A program made the translations under genes and the position numbers. Shown here one piece after another: positions 33,198 to 41,544 of a DNA stretch of 64,000 nucleotides. Source of the stretch: Streptomyces sporangiiformans. GTDB lineage: Bacteria; Actinomycetota; Actinomycetes; Streptomycetales; Streptomycetaceae. Each line of letters starts with the position of its first letter. Positions within the stretch are counted from its first letter, which is position 1. Under the pieces are notes generated by a model. The model searched no databases. It saw only the letters and a program-made list of their open reading frames with translations, and was not told the DNA's origin. The DNA is taken from the NCBI RefSeq assembly GCF_005768555.2, contig NZ_VCHX02000166.1:10159-74158 (forward strand), in the 5' to 3' direction.

Positions 33198-33770
33198 TCA
33201 TGGCCGCCTCCTCATGTCGCGGGCCGAGCCGTGACTGTGCTGGGGCCGCATGCGGGTGCCCGCTTGGTGCAGGAGCCGGTAGACGGTGGCGACGGAGTAG
33301 TTGCAGTCCTGGGCGAGTTCCGGGACTGTGGCGCCGGCCTCGTACCGTGCTCGCAAGGACAGCGCGAGCTTCTGCCGCTCGGCGGCCCGCGCTGCGGCGC
33401 GCATCCGCAGCGTCTGCTGCGTGGTGCGCACAGCGCCGCCGGCCTCGATCAGCAGGCGCCGGGCAACACGCCTCGTCCCAGCCCCCGCCGCGGCGAGCTC
33501 GGTGAGCGTCGCGCCGTGCTCCTCGTACAGGGTGCGCAGGTGGGCCGCGAGACGCTGGCGCGCCTGCGGATCCTGGCGCATCCGACGGGTCTGCCACGAC
33601 GTGCGCATCTCGGTCCCGGCCTCGTGCAGCCGGTTGAGGACCGTGCCGTACGACAGCCCACTGGCGGCGACGAGTTCGTCGACCGTGGCACCGGACTCGT
33701 ACTGCTTGCGCAAGGCCTCGGGCGTCACCGCCCCGCTCGCATCGGACGGGACTGGGGGCTCTGGGTTCAT
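33198..33770 (-). CDS. Protein of three tandem helix-turn-helix repeats
   Basis: A 190-residue protein whose ATG overlaps the stop of the upstream gene (ATGA at 33767-33770). It contains three units of about 55 residues, each with a YExGAT(V/L)xEL first helix pair and an RLLxEAG end: around residues 17-70, 73-130 and 133-185. The third (YEAGATVPELAQDCNYSVAT) is a clear HTH. Such proteins recur on actinomycete plasmids beside ParA; function (regulator or replication accessory) is unproven. It is coupled to the winged-helix protein at 33767 and lies 185 bases upstream of parA. Confidence 0.65.
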   Translation of the reverse strand: MNPEPPVPSDASGAVTPEALRKQYESGATVDELVAASGLSYGTVLNRLHEAGTEMRTSWQTRRMRQDPQARQRLAAHLRTLYEEHGATLTELAAAGAGTRRVARRLLIEAGGAVRTTQQTLRMRAAARAAERQKLALSLRARYEAGATVPELAQDCNYSVATVYRLLHQAGTRMRPQHSHGSARDMRRRP

Positions 33771-35290
33771 GCGGCGGACTCCCATTCGCTGAGGGCTTCG
33801 GCATGGGCGGCGGCCAGCTCGTCGTAACTGCGCTGGTCCGATGGGGTGATGAGGATCAGCCGGCCGTCGGTGGCCACGCGCCATTCGGCGTCAGGGCGGC
33901 CCGTGACCGGGTCGATCACGCGCCCGCCCGGGGCGTGCCACGCAGAGGAAATCTCGTCGGGACGAGGTGCCGGGACCAGGACCCGGCGCCCGTCGCGGAC
34001 GATCACCATGGCCTTGCTGCGGTGCTCCGACAGCCGCTCCAGTGCCTCCCGGTACGCCGCACGCTCGGCCGCGTGCAGCGCCTTGCGCCGGGTCGCGACG
34101 CCTGCGGTGCCGTACTGCTGGGCGACCGCGTCCCAGCCCTGTGCTGGGGGCGCGGTCGGGCTGGGAAGAGCATCCGGCAGGCTGGTACCGAAGCCCTCCA
34201 GCGCGCGAGGCACGAGGCTCCAGGTCTCTCCGCTGTGGTGCACGAGGCCGTGGTCGGCCAGGCGACGCAAGGTCCGGTAGGCGGTGGCTCGGGACACCGA
34301 TGCCGAGCCGACGAGCTCGTTGATGGTCTGGGCGGGCCGGGCGTGCAGCGCGCCGATGATCACGAGGGCGGAGCTGCCGAGGCCGTGGTGGGCGAAGGCG
34401 TCGTGGCCCATCAGATGGCCGATGACGGTGGAATCGATGTCGGCCGCCGCCCGTGTCTCAGGGGTGGGCCACTCCTCAAGTGCCGGTTCGGGGGGGTACT
34501 GAGTGGTCCGGAAACGAGACAGCGAAGCGTGGGCGTTGCCGTCGGCGAGGTACCAGGTGGAGCCCTCCCGGCCATGGCCGACCCGCAGGCGGCGCAGCCA
34601 ACCTTGTGGCTTGAGGACCGTCTCGTAGACGGTTCGGAGTGTCGTCCGGGAGACGCCTGCTTCCTCGGCGGCCTGCCGCTCACTGGCGTGGTGCAGGGGC
34701 CCGCCCGCGATCTCCGCGAAGGTCAGATGCGCCCGCAGCACCCGCAGCGCGGTCCGCCCCCGCTCCCCGCGCCAGGGCGTCGTCTCGATCCGGTCCCGCA
34801 GCGCGGCAAGAACCTCGTACGCATGCTGGCGAGACTCCAGCACCCGCGTGCTGCTCACCACCGCCGAGGCGCTGGCCCACACCCGGCGGATGTAGTCCAG
34901 AGCACGTGCCTGCCCGGAGCGCAGCGCGATGTGCCGGGCGTGCCGACCGCCCTCGTGGTCAGGGTGCAGCAGCAGCCGGGTCACCTCGTCGACGGTTCCG
35001 CCGGCGCGGGCGACGTGGCAGGCGATGGCCGCGATGATCCGGTGCCCGTGCTCGGCCGCGCCCTGACGCTCTGCGCGCGGGACTACGGTCCGGGCGTCGG
35101 AGCCGAGCCTGCTGTAGCTGCCGGTCGCGTAGCGGCCGGTGAGGTCTCCGAGCAGGATGAGGTCAGCCGCGGCCGGAGGCAGCCGGTGAAGTCCCAGCCG
35201 CTCGCTCGGGTGAAATGTCCGTCGGGATGGGTCTGCCTGGTGGGTGTTCTGTGGCACTGTGGGGTCGTCTCGCAAGGACGTGGACGCCAC
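33767..35290 (-). CDS. Plasmid-type winged-helix protein (possible replication or control protein)
   Basis: A 507-residue protein from a GTG at 35290 (a second in-frame GTG 12 codons later is possible). Two winged-helix regions are visible: ASERQAAEEAGVSRTTLRTVYE around residue 210 and AQTINELVGSASVSRATAYRTLRRLADHGLV around 325, the latter MarR/IclR-like. The N-terminal 150 residues resemble helical plasmid proteins (RIIAAIACHVARAGGTVDEV). I do not recognise a catalytic motif. Gene order (this, triple HTH, parA, partner) all on one strand suggests a plasmid backbone; a role in replication initiation or copy control is inferred only from context. Confidence 0.55.
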   Translation of the reverse strand: MASTSLRDDPTVPQNTHQADPSRRTFHPSERLGLHRLPPAAADLILLGDLTGRYATGSYSRLGSDARTVVPRAERQGAAEHGHRIIAAIACHVARAGGTVDEVTRLLLHPDHEGGRHARHIALRSGQARALDYIRRVWASASAVVSSTRVLESRQHAYEVLAALRDRIETTPWRGERGRTALRVLRAHLTFAEIAGGPLHHASERQAAEEAGVSRTTLRTVYETVLKPQGWLRRLRVGHGREGSTWYLADGNAHASLSRFRTTQYPPEPALEEWPTPETRAAADIDSTVIGHLMGHDAFAHHGLGSSALVIIGALHARPAQTINELVGSASVSRATAYRTLRRLADHGLVHHSGETWSLVPRALEGFGTSLPDALPSPTAPPAQGWDAVAQQYGTAGVATRRKALHAAERAAYREALERLSEHRSKAMVIVRDGRRVLVPAPRPDEISSAWHAPGGRVIDPVTGRPDAEWRVATDGRLILITPSDQRSYDELAAAHAEALSEWESAA

Positions 35291-35544
35291 CCAGGCCCGC
35301 TAAAACCACGGGTGGCATCCGGAACCGACCTCCAATCGGTGCCAGGCGAAGCCTCCAGGATGGCCGTCCTGGAGGCCTTCGTATGCCTGGCTCCTCAGCG
35401 GAGGCAGGCGTCCCCATCGCGGCTCGACCGAGAACGATTCCGAGCGCCGCCAGAAGAGTCCCGACCGTCCGACACCGCCCGGACCTCGGCCGACTCGGAG
35501 ACGAACAGAGGGCGATTGCCTCTGGCTGACTCCGAGCAGCTCGG

Positions 35545-35562
35545 TTCGAATCGGGGTCGAAT
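35545..35562 (+). repeat. Candidate arm-type repeat inside the right end of the island
   Basis: TTCGAATCGGGGTCGAAT is a variant of the units at 3336 and 35748 and lies 103 bases inside the right attachment core. The surrounding 35291-35664 region has no gene but has repeated CTCTGnCTGnCTCC words (near 35520 and 35575), as expected of a recombination or replication control region. Confidence 0.35.
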
Positions 35563-35664
35563 CAGAGCGGTTTCCTCTGACTGCCTCCGGTCGCCTCTGC
35601 AACCCGACCTAGCAGGTCACAGCCGATCCGGCACACAAAGCCGCAGGTCAGAAAGGTGCTCCAG

Positions 35665-35719
35665 GAACCCGGCGTATAGCCCTGCTCGTCTGCCGCTCTA
35701 CGTTTCCGCAGGTCAGAGG
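35665..35719 (+). repeat. Right attachment site (attR), orphan copy of the rnpB 3' end
   Basis: Bases 35665-35698 are identical to 3253-3286 and, after 4 mismatches, 35703-35719 equal 3291-3307. None of the upstream 387 bases of rnpB accompany it, so it is not a second RNase P gene but the duplicated core left by integration. Confidence 0.85.
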
Positions 35720-35890
35720 TCATGTTTAGTAGTTGAACAAACCCTTGGGGTCGAATCCGGGTCGAAATAGCCCTCGCGTATTGTCCGGCGCGTCCAACCC
35801 GTCGAGGGGCAGATAGGTTATTTCGGACGTCCTGGTTTTGCGCGTGCGCGGTGTGGGCTTTACGGGCGATATCTTGACGCTGAAATGACG
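35699..35890. other. Second element left-end-like sequence beyond attR
   Basis: Beyond the core the sequence resembles the inner left end of the island (3287-3560) for about 190 bases: the arm-type unit at the same offset (35748), a GTATTGTCCG word at 35778 and TTACGGGCGATATC at 35860 (left counterpart 3534). Left has about 86 extra bases. This is what a second, related element integrated in tandem would show. The 35891-36071 stretch has no gene and probably holds the IS630 end. Confidence 0.55.
35748..35766 (+). repeat. Candidate recombinase arm-type repeat, right of attR
   Basis: Same 19-base unit as 3336-3354, at the same 83-base offset from the core. Confidence 0.4.
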
Positions 35891-36071
35891 CTCGTGACGT
35901 TCGTTGGTCTTGCTTACTGACGGTAAGTCAGGTCGGTGGGAGGGTCGGGCCTCTGCTGAGACTCGATCGGACCGGGACTTGCCGAGGGCGTTGGAGAGCC
36001 TGTCAGCTGCGTTGGTACAGCTGTGATGCCGGAGTGTCTAGTGCTCTGACGGCATAGGTTCGCCGGGTCGT

Positions 36072-37103
36072 TCAGGCTGCGGCGGCGAGGGAGCGTCCGC
36101 CCCAGCGGATGCCCTTCTCGCTGCGGATGCGGGCGCGTTCTTTGCGTTCGGCGGCCAGGACGTCGCGGTGGCGGGCGTTGGCGTTGCGCCAGCGCAGGTA
36201 GGCGTGCAGGGCCCGGGTCTGCACGGTGTGGTTGGGGTGGTTCGAGTTGGCGATGGTGAACTGCCTCAGCGGTCCGAAGTGCGCCTCGATCGGGTTCGCC
36301 CAGGAGGCGTAGGTCGGGATGAAGCACAACTCGACCTTGTGCTTCTTGGCCCAGCGGCGGATGTCGGCGCCCTTGTGGGCGGACAGGTTGTCCAGGATCA
36401 CGTAGATCGGTGCGCCGTCGGGCCGGGCGGCGCGGATCGACTTCAGCGCGGCCAGCGTGTTCGCGGCGCCCTTGCGGCGGCGGTTGACGCCCCACAGACG
36501 GTCGTCGCCGACCGAGTAGCAGCCGTGGAAGTAGCGCACCCCGTGGGTGCGGTGGTAGGTGGCCGGTACCCGGTCGGGGTGCTTGCGTTCGGCCCAGCCC
36601 GAGCCGGCGGTGAGCCTAATCCCGAGCGGGCCGAACTCGTCGAAGGCGAAGACCCGGTCGGGGAAGCGGTGAAGGATTTCCTCGATCCGGTCCAGCTTCG
36701 CCTCGCGGGCCGGGTCGGGGGATTCCTTCCATGTTTTGGTGCGCTGGAAGGTGACGCCGCGGCGGGCAAGCAGGCCGCGTAACGTCTCGCGGCCGATGTG
36801 GATCACACGGCCGTGGACTTTGCGCAGGTAGGCGACGAGTTTGCGCAGGGACCAGCGGGTGAAGGGCTGGCCCAGCTTGGTGGGGCGGGTGGCGGCCGTC
36901 TGGATGACGAAGTCCTCGTCGTCACGACTGAGCAGGCGGGGACGGCCTCCCGCCCACCGAGGGTCCAGACAGGCCAGGCCGATCTCGTTGAACCGGTGAA
37001 TCACATCGCGCACGGTGTCCTCGTCGGCCTGCACCAGCTGAGCGAACTGGTGCTGCCCCGGCGCAAGACCTGCTGCAGCTTCTGCCCCTCCTGGTCGGTC
37101 AGT
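36072..37103 (-). mobile_element. IS630-family transposase copy, fused in frame to cas8c
   Basis: The C-terminal 340 residues of a 653-residue open frame are an IS630/Tc1-type transposase: HTH segment ADEDTVRDVIHRFNEIGL with WAGGRPRLLSRDDED, then the DDE core with FAFDEFGPLGIRL (first Asp), YVILDNLSAHK (second Asp) and IPTYASWANPIEAHF (third acidic residue). The first helix-turn-helix is damaged: the expected EGQKLQQVLRRGSTS lies in another frame just upstream, so an internal deletion moved the reading frame and joined it to cas8c. No start codon of its own is evident. Probably inactive unless translated as the chimera. Confidence 0.8.
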
Positions 37104-38109
37104 GGTGATCCAGTCGGCGACGATGACCCTGTTGGTGTTCACCCGCAGGGTTAGGGCGTGGAAGGCGTCCTCGTCGAGGACTGCCAGCGCGTCTCGTTCC
37201 CGTTGGGGGTAGCGCACTCCGGCGACGAGCTGGGCCACCTCCTCGGGCTGGGGGTCGCGCAGGGTCCACATGGCTGTGTCGGTGCCGGGGGCCCACCAGA
37301 CGATGGCGGAGTCGTCGGCAAAGGCGCGGTGTTCGGGGTCGCTGAGCAGCGTGTTCAGGGCGGTGGCGGACTTGGTGCCGCAGTCGACGCAGATGGGAGT
37401 GGCACCGAGCTGCTTGGTGCCGGCCCGGAAGTGGGCGGGCTGGTTGAGGCAGACCAGCTGGGTGTTCATCCCGGAGTTGGGGATGCCCTTGATGGGAACC
37501 GGGAGCGTGGACAGCAACGGCATGACGTGTCCGCACACGAGGCAGAGCCCCTGGTTCGCCTTGCCCACCTTCCCGCTCTTCGCTCTCTTGACCTTGTGGG
37601 CCCACCAGCTCTTGGCTTCCGCCAGGTCGTGGACCCACTCGCCGTCCACGCTGATGGCAACAAGGTGGTCCTTGTCCATGTCCAGCGGCCACGCGGTCGG
37701 CGCGTGGCTGTTCAGCCATGCGGCCACTGTCTGCGCCTGGGGAAGGTGGGGGTGGTCATTGCACCAGGAAGTGACCAGTGCACGGTAGGCGGCGTGCCGG
37801 GTCCTCGCCTTGGTGATGTCGGCAGAGTTGGTCGAGGGGACCTTCTCCCCGTCCGGCCCCTTCACCAGGCCGTGATGGGCGAGCGCGAACTGTGCGGTGT
37901 CGGCGAACAGGATCGGTGCCGGCTTGGACCCCGAGCGTCCCGTGTACGGGGCGGTGATCTTCCGCTGCTCCTGGCGGAGGTCGATGACCAGCGGTTCGGC
38001 GTCTCCCGCGCCGGAGAGATCGATCTGCCACATGACCCGGCGCGCGAGATAGAACTCGGGTGTCGACCTGGCGGCCGTCGGATTGTTGAACGAGGCTCTG
38101 CAGTAGCAC
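37104..38109 (-). pseudogene. cas8c: cas8c (csd1), type I-C Cascade large subunit, broken
   Basis: The piece from 38033 to about 37104 (about 310 residues) carries the Csd1/Cas8c hallmarks: GLCLVCGHVMPLL (zinc-type Cys pair), then IKGIPNSG, TKSATALNTLLSD and SAIVWWAPGTDTA. In type I-C this protein recognises the PAM and nucleates the crRNA complex. It is broken at both ends. The true N-terminus starts at a GTG at 38109 just after cas5c (VLLQSLVQQSD) but is in another frame from the rest, which resumes at FYLARRVMWQIDLSG. The 3' half is replaced by an IS630 transposase read in frame. cas7, cas4, cas1 and cas2 are not found. Confidence 0.8.
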
Positions 38110-38110
38110 G

Positions 38111-38884
38111 TCAGGCCACCTCCTCTGCGGAGGCGCGTCCCTCGGCCCCGGGCATGCCACTGACTTCGGTGGGGGCGAGTGGACGGTCGGGCACGTGGAG
38201 AACGCCGTGCTCGAGGCTGGCCCGGAACCAGTGGTAGCGCTCCTTGCCCTTCGGGAGGTACTCGATGTGGTGGAGCATCAGCCCGAGCTCGTCGATGGGC
38301 GGAATGCCCGCCTGGTCGGCGGCCGTGACCACGCCGGCCTCCTCCGCCGATCCACGAGGCCCGAAGAAGGCTGCGAACTCGCGGCAGCCGAAATGGGGCT
38401 GCTCATAGCAGGCACCACGTGCGAGTCGGCGGTCGAACTGGTCGCGGTACTTCGGCAGGGGCGCGGTGCACCGGGCGGTGGCATGGATGGTCGCATGGAC
38501 GCGGTAGGCGACGTCGCTCAGGGCGACGGTGACCCGCTGGCCGCGGTCTTCGGCGACGTCGTAGCGGTAGCCGTTGTTCGCCCGCAGGCTCTCGTAGGCG
38601 TTCTTGGTGATGATCGAGTTGTTGACCTCGTTGCGCCGGAAGCGGGTCCACCTCACCGGCTTGAGCTGCTCGATCCGTTCGACCCGGTAGGTCATCTCCG
38701 GCTTCCAGAAGATGGCCTCCAGCAGCCCTCTCGCTGCCGAGGGAGTCATGATCGGATAGGAAACACGTTCGACTTTGAGTTCCGGGCGGGTGAAGCAGGC
38801 CAGCGGTCCCCACGTCTCCACCTGGACGTGAAGTGGACGATCAGCCCTCTCCTCGCGCTCCTTTCGGGGATGTGACGCAATCAT
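38111..38884 (-). CDS. cas5c: Cas5c, type I-C CRISPR RNA-processing subunit (orphan)
   Basis: 257 residues from an ATG at 38884 that overlaps the stop of the IS110 transposase. It shows the Cas5 glycine-beta core and the near-invariant block WGPLACFTRPELKVERVSYP followed by MTPSAARGLLEAIFWKP and RRNEVN. In type I-C systems Cas5c (Cas5d) is the endoribonuclease that cuts pre-crRNA, replacing Cas6, and stays bound to the 5' handle. Length is slightly above the usual 210-240. It is complete, but the next gene, cas8c, is destroyed and no cas3, cas7 or repeat array is visible. IS110 occupies the place where cas3 normally lies upstream. Function is doubtful unless other cas genes exist elsewhere. 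Confidence 0.88.
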   Translation of the reverse strand: MIASHPRKEREERADRPLHVQVETWGPLACFTRPELKVERVSYPIMTPSAARGLLEAIFWKPEMTYRVERIEQLKPVRWTRFRRNEVNNSIITKNAYESLRANNGYRYDVAEDRGQRVTVALSDVAYRVHATIHATARCTAPLPKYRDQFDRRLARGACYEQPHFGCREFAAFFGPRGSAEEAGVVTAADQAGIPPIDELGLMLHHIEYLPKGKERYHWFRASLEHGVLHVPDRPLAPTEVSGMPGAEGRASAEEVA

Positions 38885-39942
38885 GCACTTGTTCCCTTCC
38901 GTGCCTGCAGGCACAGCCCGTTGTCAGTGCCTGCGGCTAGCTTCCTTACGTCGCGCGATCCCGAGGTCTGCACTGCGCGATTAGACAGATATGCGGCGAT
39001 CTCGTCGGATCTCAGTTCCCTGCGCCGATCAGTGTCGCGAGTGGGGTGGAATCGCTGCTGGACGATGGACGTCGTGTAGAGCACGCTGTTGAGCCGTCGG
39101 TTGCCGCCTCGGTGCAGTCGGTAGCGTTCCTTGTCGGAGGAGTAGACCGGGATCGGTGCGGTTCCGGTGTAGCGGGCGAGCTTTGCCGAGCTGTTGAAGC
39201 GGGTGATGTCGCCGATCTCGGCGAGGAGGACCGCCGCGGAGACGTGGCTGATCCCTGTGATCTCCAGGAGCGCGGGTGCCAGCGGGGTGACCAGTTCCCG
39301 GATCGTGGTTTCGAGTCCGCGGACGCGTTTGTTCAGCCCGTCTATCTCCGTGATCATCTCGGTCAGGGCCCGGCGGACGTGCCCGCTCATGTTCGTGGTG
39401 CCCACCAGCGCCGTCAGCGAGGTTATGCCGGGCCGGCGGGTGAGGTCGCCCGGGGTGTGGTCGAGCCAGAGGTGTGTGTATGCCTTGATCTGGTTGATCA
39501 CTATGGTGCGGCGTCGGACGAGATCGGCCCGTGAGTCGACCAGAACGCGGAGCTCGCGCACGCGGTCATCGATCCGGTGACGGTCCAGGCTGGGTGTGGC
39601 GATCGCGGCGTGGGCGACCGCGACGGCGTCGACGGGGTCGGACTTCGAGCCGGTGGCGGCGTGCAGTTTGCGGTGTGCCGCCATCAAACGGGTAGGAACC
39701 CAGACAACCTCGTGGCCGGCCAGCAGCAGGCCGTCGGCCAGGCGCCGGGCGAAGCCGCGACCGTCCTCGATGGCCCAGGTGACAGTTGTGCCGTCGGTGA
39801 TCGTGCGGATCCACTTGAGCAGGACGCCGATCAGGTTCGCGTCGTTCTTGACGGTCAACGGCCTGGTCAGTCGCTTGCCGTCAGCATCGACGGCCACTGC
39901 GACGTGGACGTGCTTGTGCGGGTCGATCCCCACTGTCACCAT
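38881..39942 (-). CDS. IS110-family transposase
   Basis: 353 residues with both halves of an IS110 (DEDD) transposase: N-terminal RuvC-like GIDPHKHVHVAVAVD and TWAIEDGRGFARRLAD with the acidic residues, GSKSDPVDAVAVA, then the Tnp20 domain LLEITGISHVSAAVLLAEIGD with the serine-type CSSDK-like PVYSSDKERYRLHRGGNRRLN region. The last 40 residues after HPTRDTDRR look foreign, and the stop overlaps the start of cas5c, so the insertion junction may have altered the 3' end. It sits where cas3 would be expected and probably removed or displaced it. IS110 elements leave few or no target duplications. Confidence 0.9.
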   Translation of the reverse strand: MVTVGIDPHKHVHVAVAVDADGKRLTRPLTVKNDANLIGVLLKWIRTITDGTTVTWAIEDGRGFARRLADGLLLAGHEVVWVPTRLMAAHRKLHAATGSKSDPVDAVAVAHAAIATPSLDRHRIDDRVRELRVLVDSRADLVRRRTIVINQIKAYTHLWLDHTPGDLTRRPGITSLTALVGTTNMSGHVRRALTEMITEIDGLNKRVRGLETTIRELVTPLAPALLEITGISHVSAAVLLAEIGDITRFNSSAKLARYTGTAPIPVYSSDKERYRLHRGGNRRLNSVLYTTSIVQQRFHPTRDTDRRRELRSDEIAAYLSNRAVQTSGSRDVRKLAAGTDNGLCLQARKGTSA

Positions 39943-40189
39943 CGAGTTGTCCTCTTGTCTGCTGCCGCGGATGACGGGACAGATGCGAGGGCCTCGGCCA
40001 GGGGACAGACCTATTGCGAGTTGACGGCTCAGCAGGCTTCCATCAAGTCACTCCCGGCCAGGGCTCTCGCCCTGTGGACCACCGTGGACATCTCAACGGA
40101 AAGCCTTTCGGCACGTGTTCTCCGAGTCACCCGGCGGTCCCGCCGAACCTCTCCCGTCGAAGAGGCCCGGCCCGCCAAGGCTGCACCAA

Positions 40190-40272
40190 TGAGCGGCGTG
40201 CATCGTGAAGGTGCTGGTCACGGGTCTGGCGTGAGCTGTCTTCGGCGTACTCGTGCTGGTCGTGGGCGGCAG
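40190..40272 (+). repeat. Left terminal inverted repeat of the GNAT-carrying IS
   Basis: Imperfect inverted partner of 42444-42526, about 80% identical by eye, without large gaps. Confidence 0.7.
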
Positions 40273-40400
40273 TCTGAGGTGTAGATCGTCTGGCAGGTGC
40301 GGGTTTTGCGATTTCTCGCCCGCCGTCTCGGGTTGCACTCGTACGCTCCGGGGCATGGTGGGCCCCGAGGTGCATGAGCGGATCACCGCGCGCCGCGCGG
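40265..40400 (+). repeat. Direct repeat flanking the GNAT gene, left copy
   Basis: Matches 41410-41544 at roughly 85-90% of positions. It covers the promoter region and first ~15 codons of the accessory gene (MVGPEVHERITARRA-like), so it is a duplicated 5' fragment of the gene at 41499 left of the passenger. Confidence 0.75.
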
Positions 40401-40526
40401 CACGGGGGGCACCGAAGCTGCTGGGCTATTGCGGGAGCAGAAGCTCTTGGTCGGGCCGCTGCGGGAGCAGCGGCCGGCCCGGTTAATCGGTTGCGGACCT
40501 TCGGGATGGAGTGTCTGATCCCGGCT

Positions 40527-41390
40527 ATGACGATTGTGCTGGGTACGCCGACCGTCGACGGGGTACGCGAGGCCATGGCCGCGCTGCGGGAGTGGCAGTA
40601 CGACGAAGCGCCGATGCAGTTGCATTCCGGGGACATCGGCTGGAACTACCGGTTCGGAACGGCCGAGACGGCCGCGGTCCGGACCTGGAGTCGGGACGGG
40701 CGGATTCTCGCGGTCGGAATGCTCGACTCGCCGACGCTGGTGCGCATGACGGTCGCTCCGGACGCTTTCCAGGATGAGGACTTGGCGCGGCGGCTTGTCG
40801 AGGACTTCTCGCTGCCTGAGCGCGGCGTGCTGCCGGAAGGAGCGGTGTCCATCGAGGCGCCACTGGGCCTGCTGCTCCACGACCTGCTGAGCAAGGAGGG
40901 CTGGGGCGTCGGCGAGCCGTGGACGCCGCTCTTCCGCGACCTCACCGAGCAAGTGGAGGACCCCGGCGTGCGGATCAAGTCGATCGGTCCGGAGCAGGCG
41001 CAGGACTTCGCCGACGTCCTGCGGTCGGCGTTCAACACCTCGCGGCCTACGCGCGAGTACTGGCACGCGATGTCGGCGGGACCGTTCTACGCCGACGCCC
41101 GCTGCCTGGGCGCCTATGACGACCAGGGCAGCGTGGCGGCGGTGGTGACGGTGTGGTCGGCCGGCCCGGGGAAGCCGGGGCTGGTCGAGCCGATGGGCGT
41201 CCACGAGGACCACCGTGGTCGCGGCTACGGCCGGGCGATCACCGTGGCCGGGGCGGCCGCGCTGCGGGAGATGGGCTCGTCGAGCGTAAGTGTATGCACG
41301 CCGAGTTCCAACGTCGGCGGCGTCGCCACGTACAAGGCGGCCGGGTTCGAGGTGCGGCCGGAGGTGCGGGACCGGATCCGGACGGCCTGA
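40527..41390 (+). CDS. GNAT-family N-acetyltransferase (IS passenger)
   Basis: 287 residues from the ATG at 40527; the frame is open further upstream but that part is the duplicated accessory-gene fragment. The C-terminal 130 residues are a GNAT domain: the acetyl-CoA loop reads VHEDHRGRGYGRAIT (Q/RxxGxG/A type), followed by the alpha helix GAAALREMGSSSVSV and the closing YKAAGFEVRPE. The N-terminal half (to about residue 140) is a divergent, possibly second GNAT-like domain with an EFSLPERG segment. Acceptor substrate is unknown; such enzymes acetylate small amines, antibiotics or proteins. It lies between two direct repeats inside an insertion sequence, so it is cargo rather than a transposition gene. 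Confidence 0.82.
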   Translation: MTIVLGTPTVDGVREAMAALREWQYDEAPMQLHSGDIGWNYRFGTAETAAVRTWSRDGRILAVGMLDSPTLVRMTVAPDAFQDEDLARRLVEDFSLPERGVLPEGAVSIEAPLGLLLHDLLSKEGWGVGEPWTPLFRDLTEQVEDPGVRIKSIGPEQAQDFADVLRSAFNTSRPTREYWHAMSAGPFYADARCLGAYDDQGSVAAVVTVWSAGPGKPGLVEPMGVHEDHRGRGYGRAITVAGAAALREMGSSSVSVCTPSSNVGGVATYKAAGFEVRPEVRDRIRTA

Positions 41391-41409
41391 CGCCGGGGCT
41401 GCTCGGTAA

Positions 41410-41544
41410 GGCGGCAGTCTGGGGCGTAGATCGTCTGGCAAGTGCGGGTTTCCGGTTTCTCATCCGCCGTCGCGGGTTGCGCTCGTACGCTCCGGCGCAT
41501 GGTGGATCCCGAGGTGCATGAGCGGATCACCGCGCGCCGCGCGG
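41410..41544 (+). repeat. Direct repeat flanking the GNAT gene, right copy
   Basis: Right counterpart of 40265-40400; includes the intact start of the accessory protein gene at 41499. Confidence 0.75.

Larger units (their letters stand above)
3253..35698. mobile_element. Integrated genomic island / plasmid-like element inserted in rnpB (~32.4 kb)
   Basis: The interval is bounded by the two 34-base copies of the rnpB end. It holds a tyrosine recombinase (13822-15135), a ParA plus partition-protein pair and two HTH proteins resembling a plasmid maintenance backbone (31544-35290), several IS remnants, and a run of defence-like genes (nuclease-STAND, cyclase/DUF5706/Crp, HTH-Mrr-STAND, NYN, HNH). 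The recombinase is about 10 kb from the nearest end, which is unusual because integrases normally sit beside the att site. It may therefore not be the enzyme that made this junction, or the end may have been rearranged. Boundaries are well supported; cohesion as a single element is inferred. Confidence 0.75.

Noticed and set aside
32299..33804. 501-residue ParA with long N-terminal extension
   Set aside because: Extension overlaps the triple-HTH gene on the same strand in another frame and is Arg/Pro/His-rich noise; GTG at 33012 with GGAG gives the normal ParA length.
35665..35719. Possible second rnpB gene
   Set aside because: Only the last 34 bases of rnpB are present; none of the catalytic core precedes them.
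33803..35770. 655-codon forward frame opposite the winged-helix plasmid protein
   Set aside because: Antisense shadow; it even runs across the attachment site. The minus-strand genes have overlapping starts and recognisable HTH motifs.
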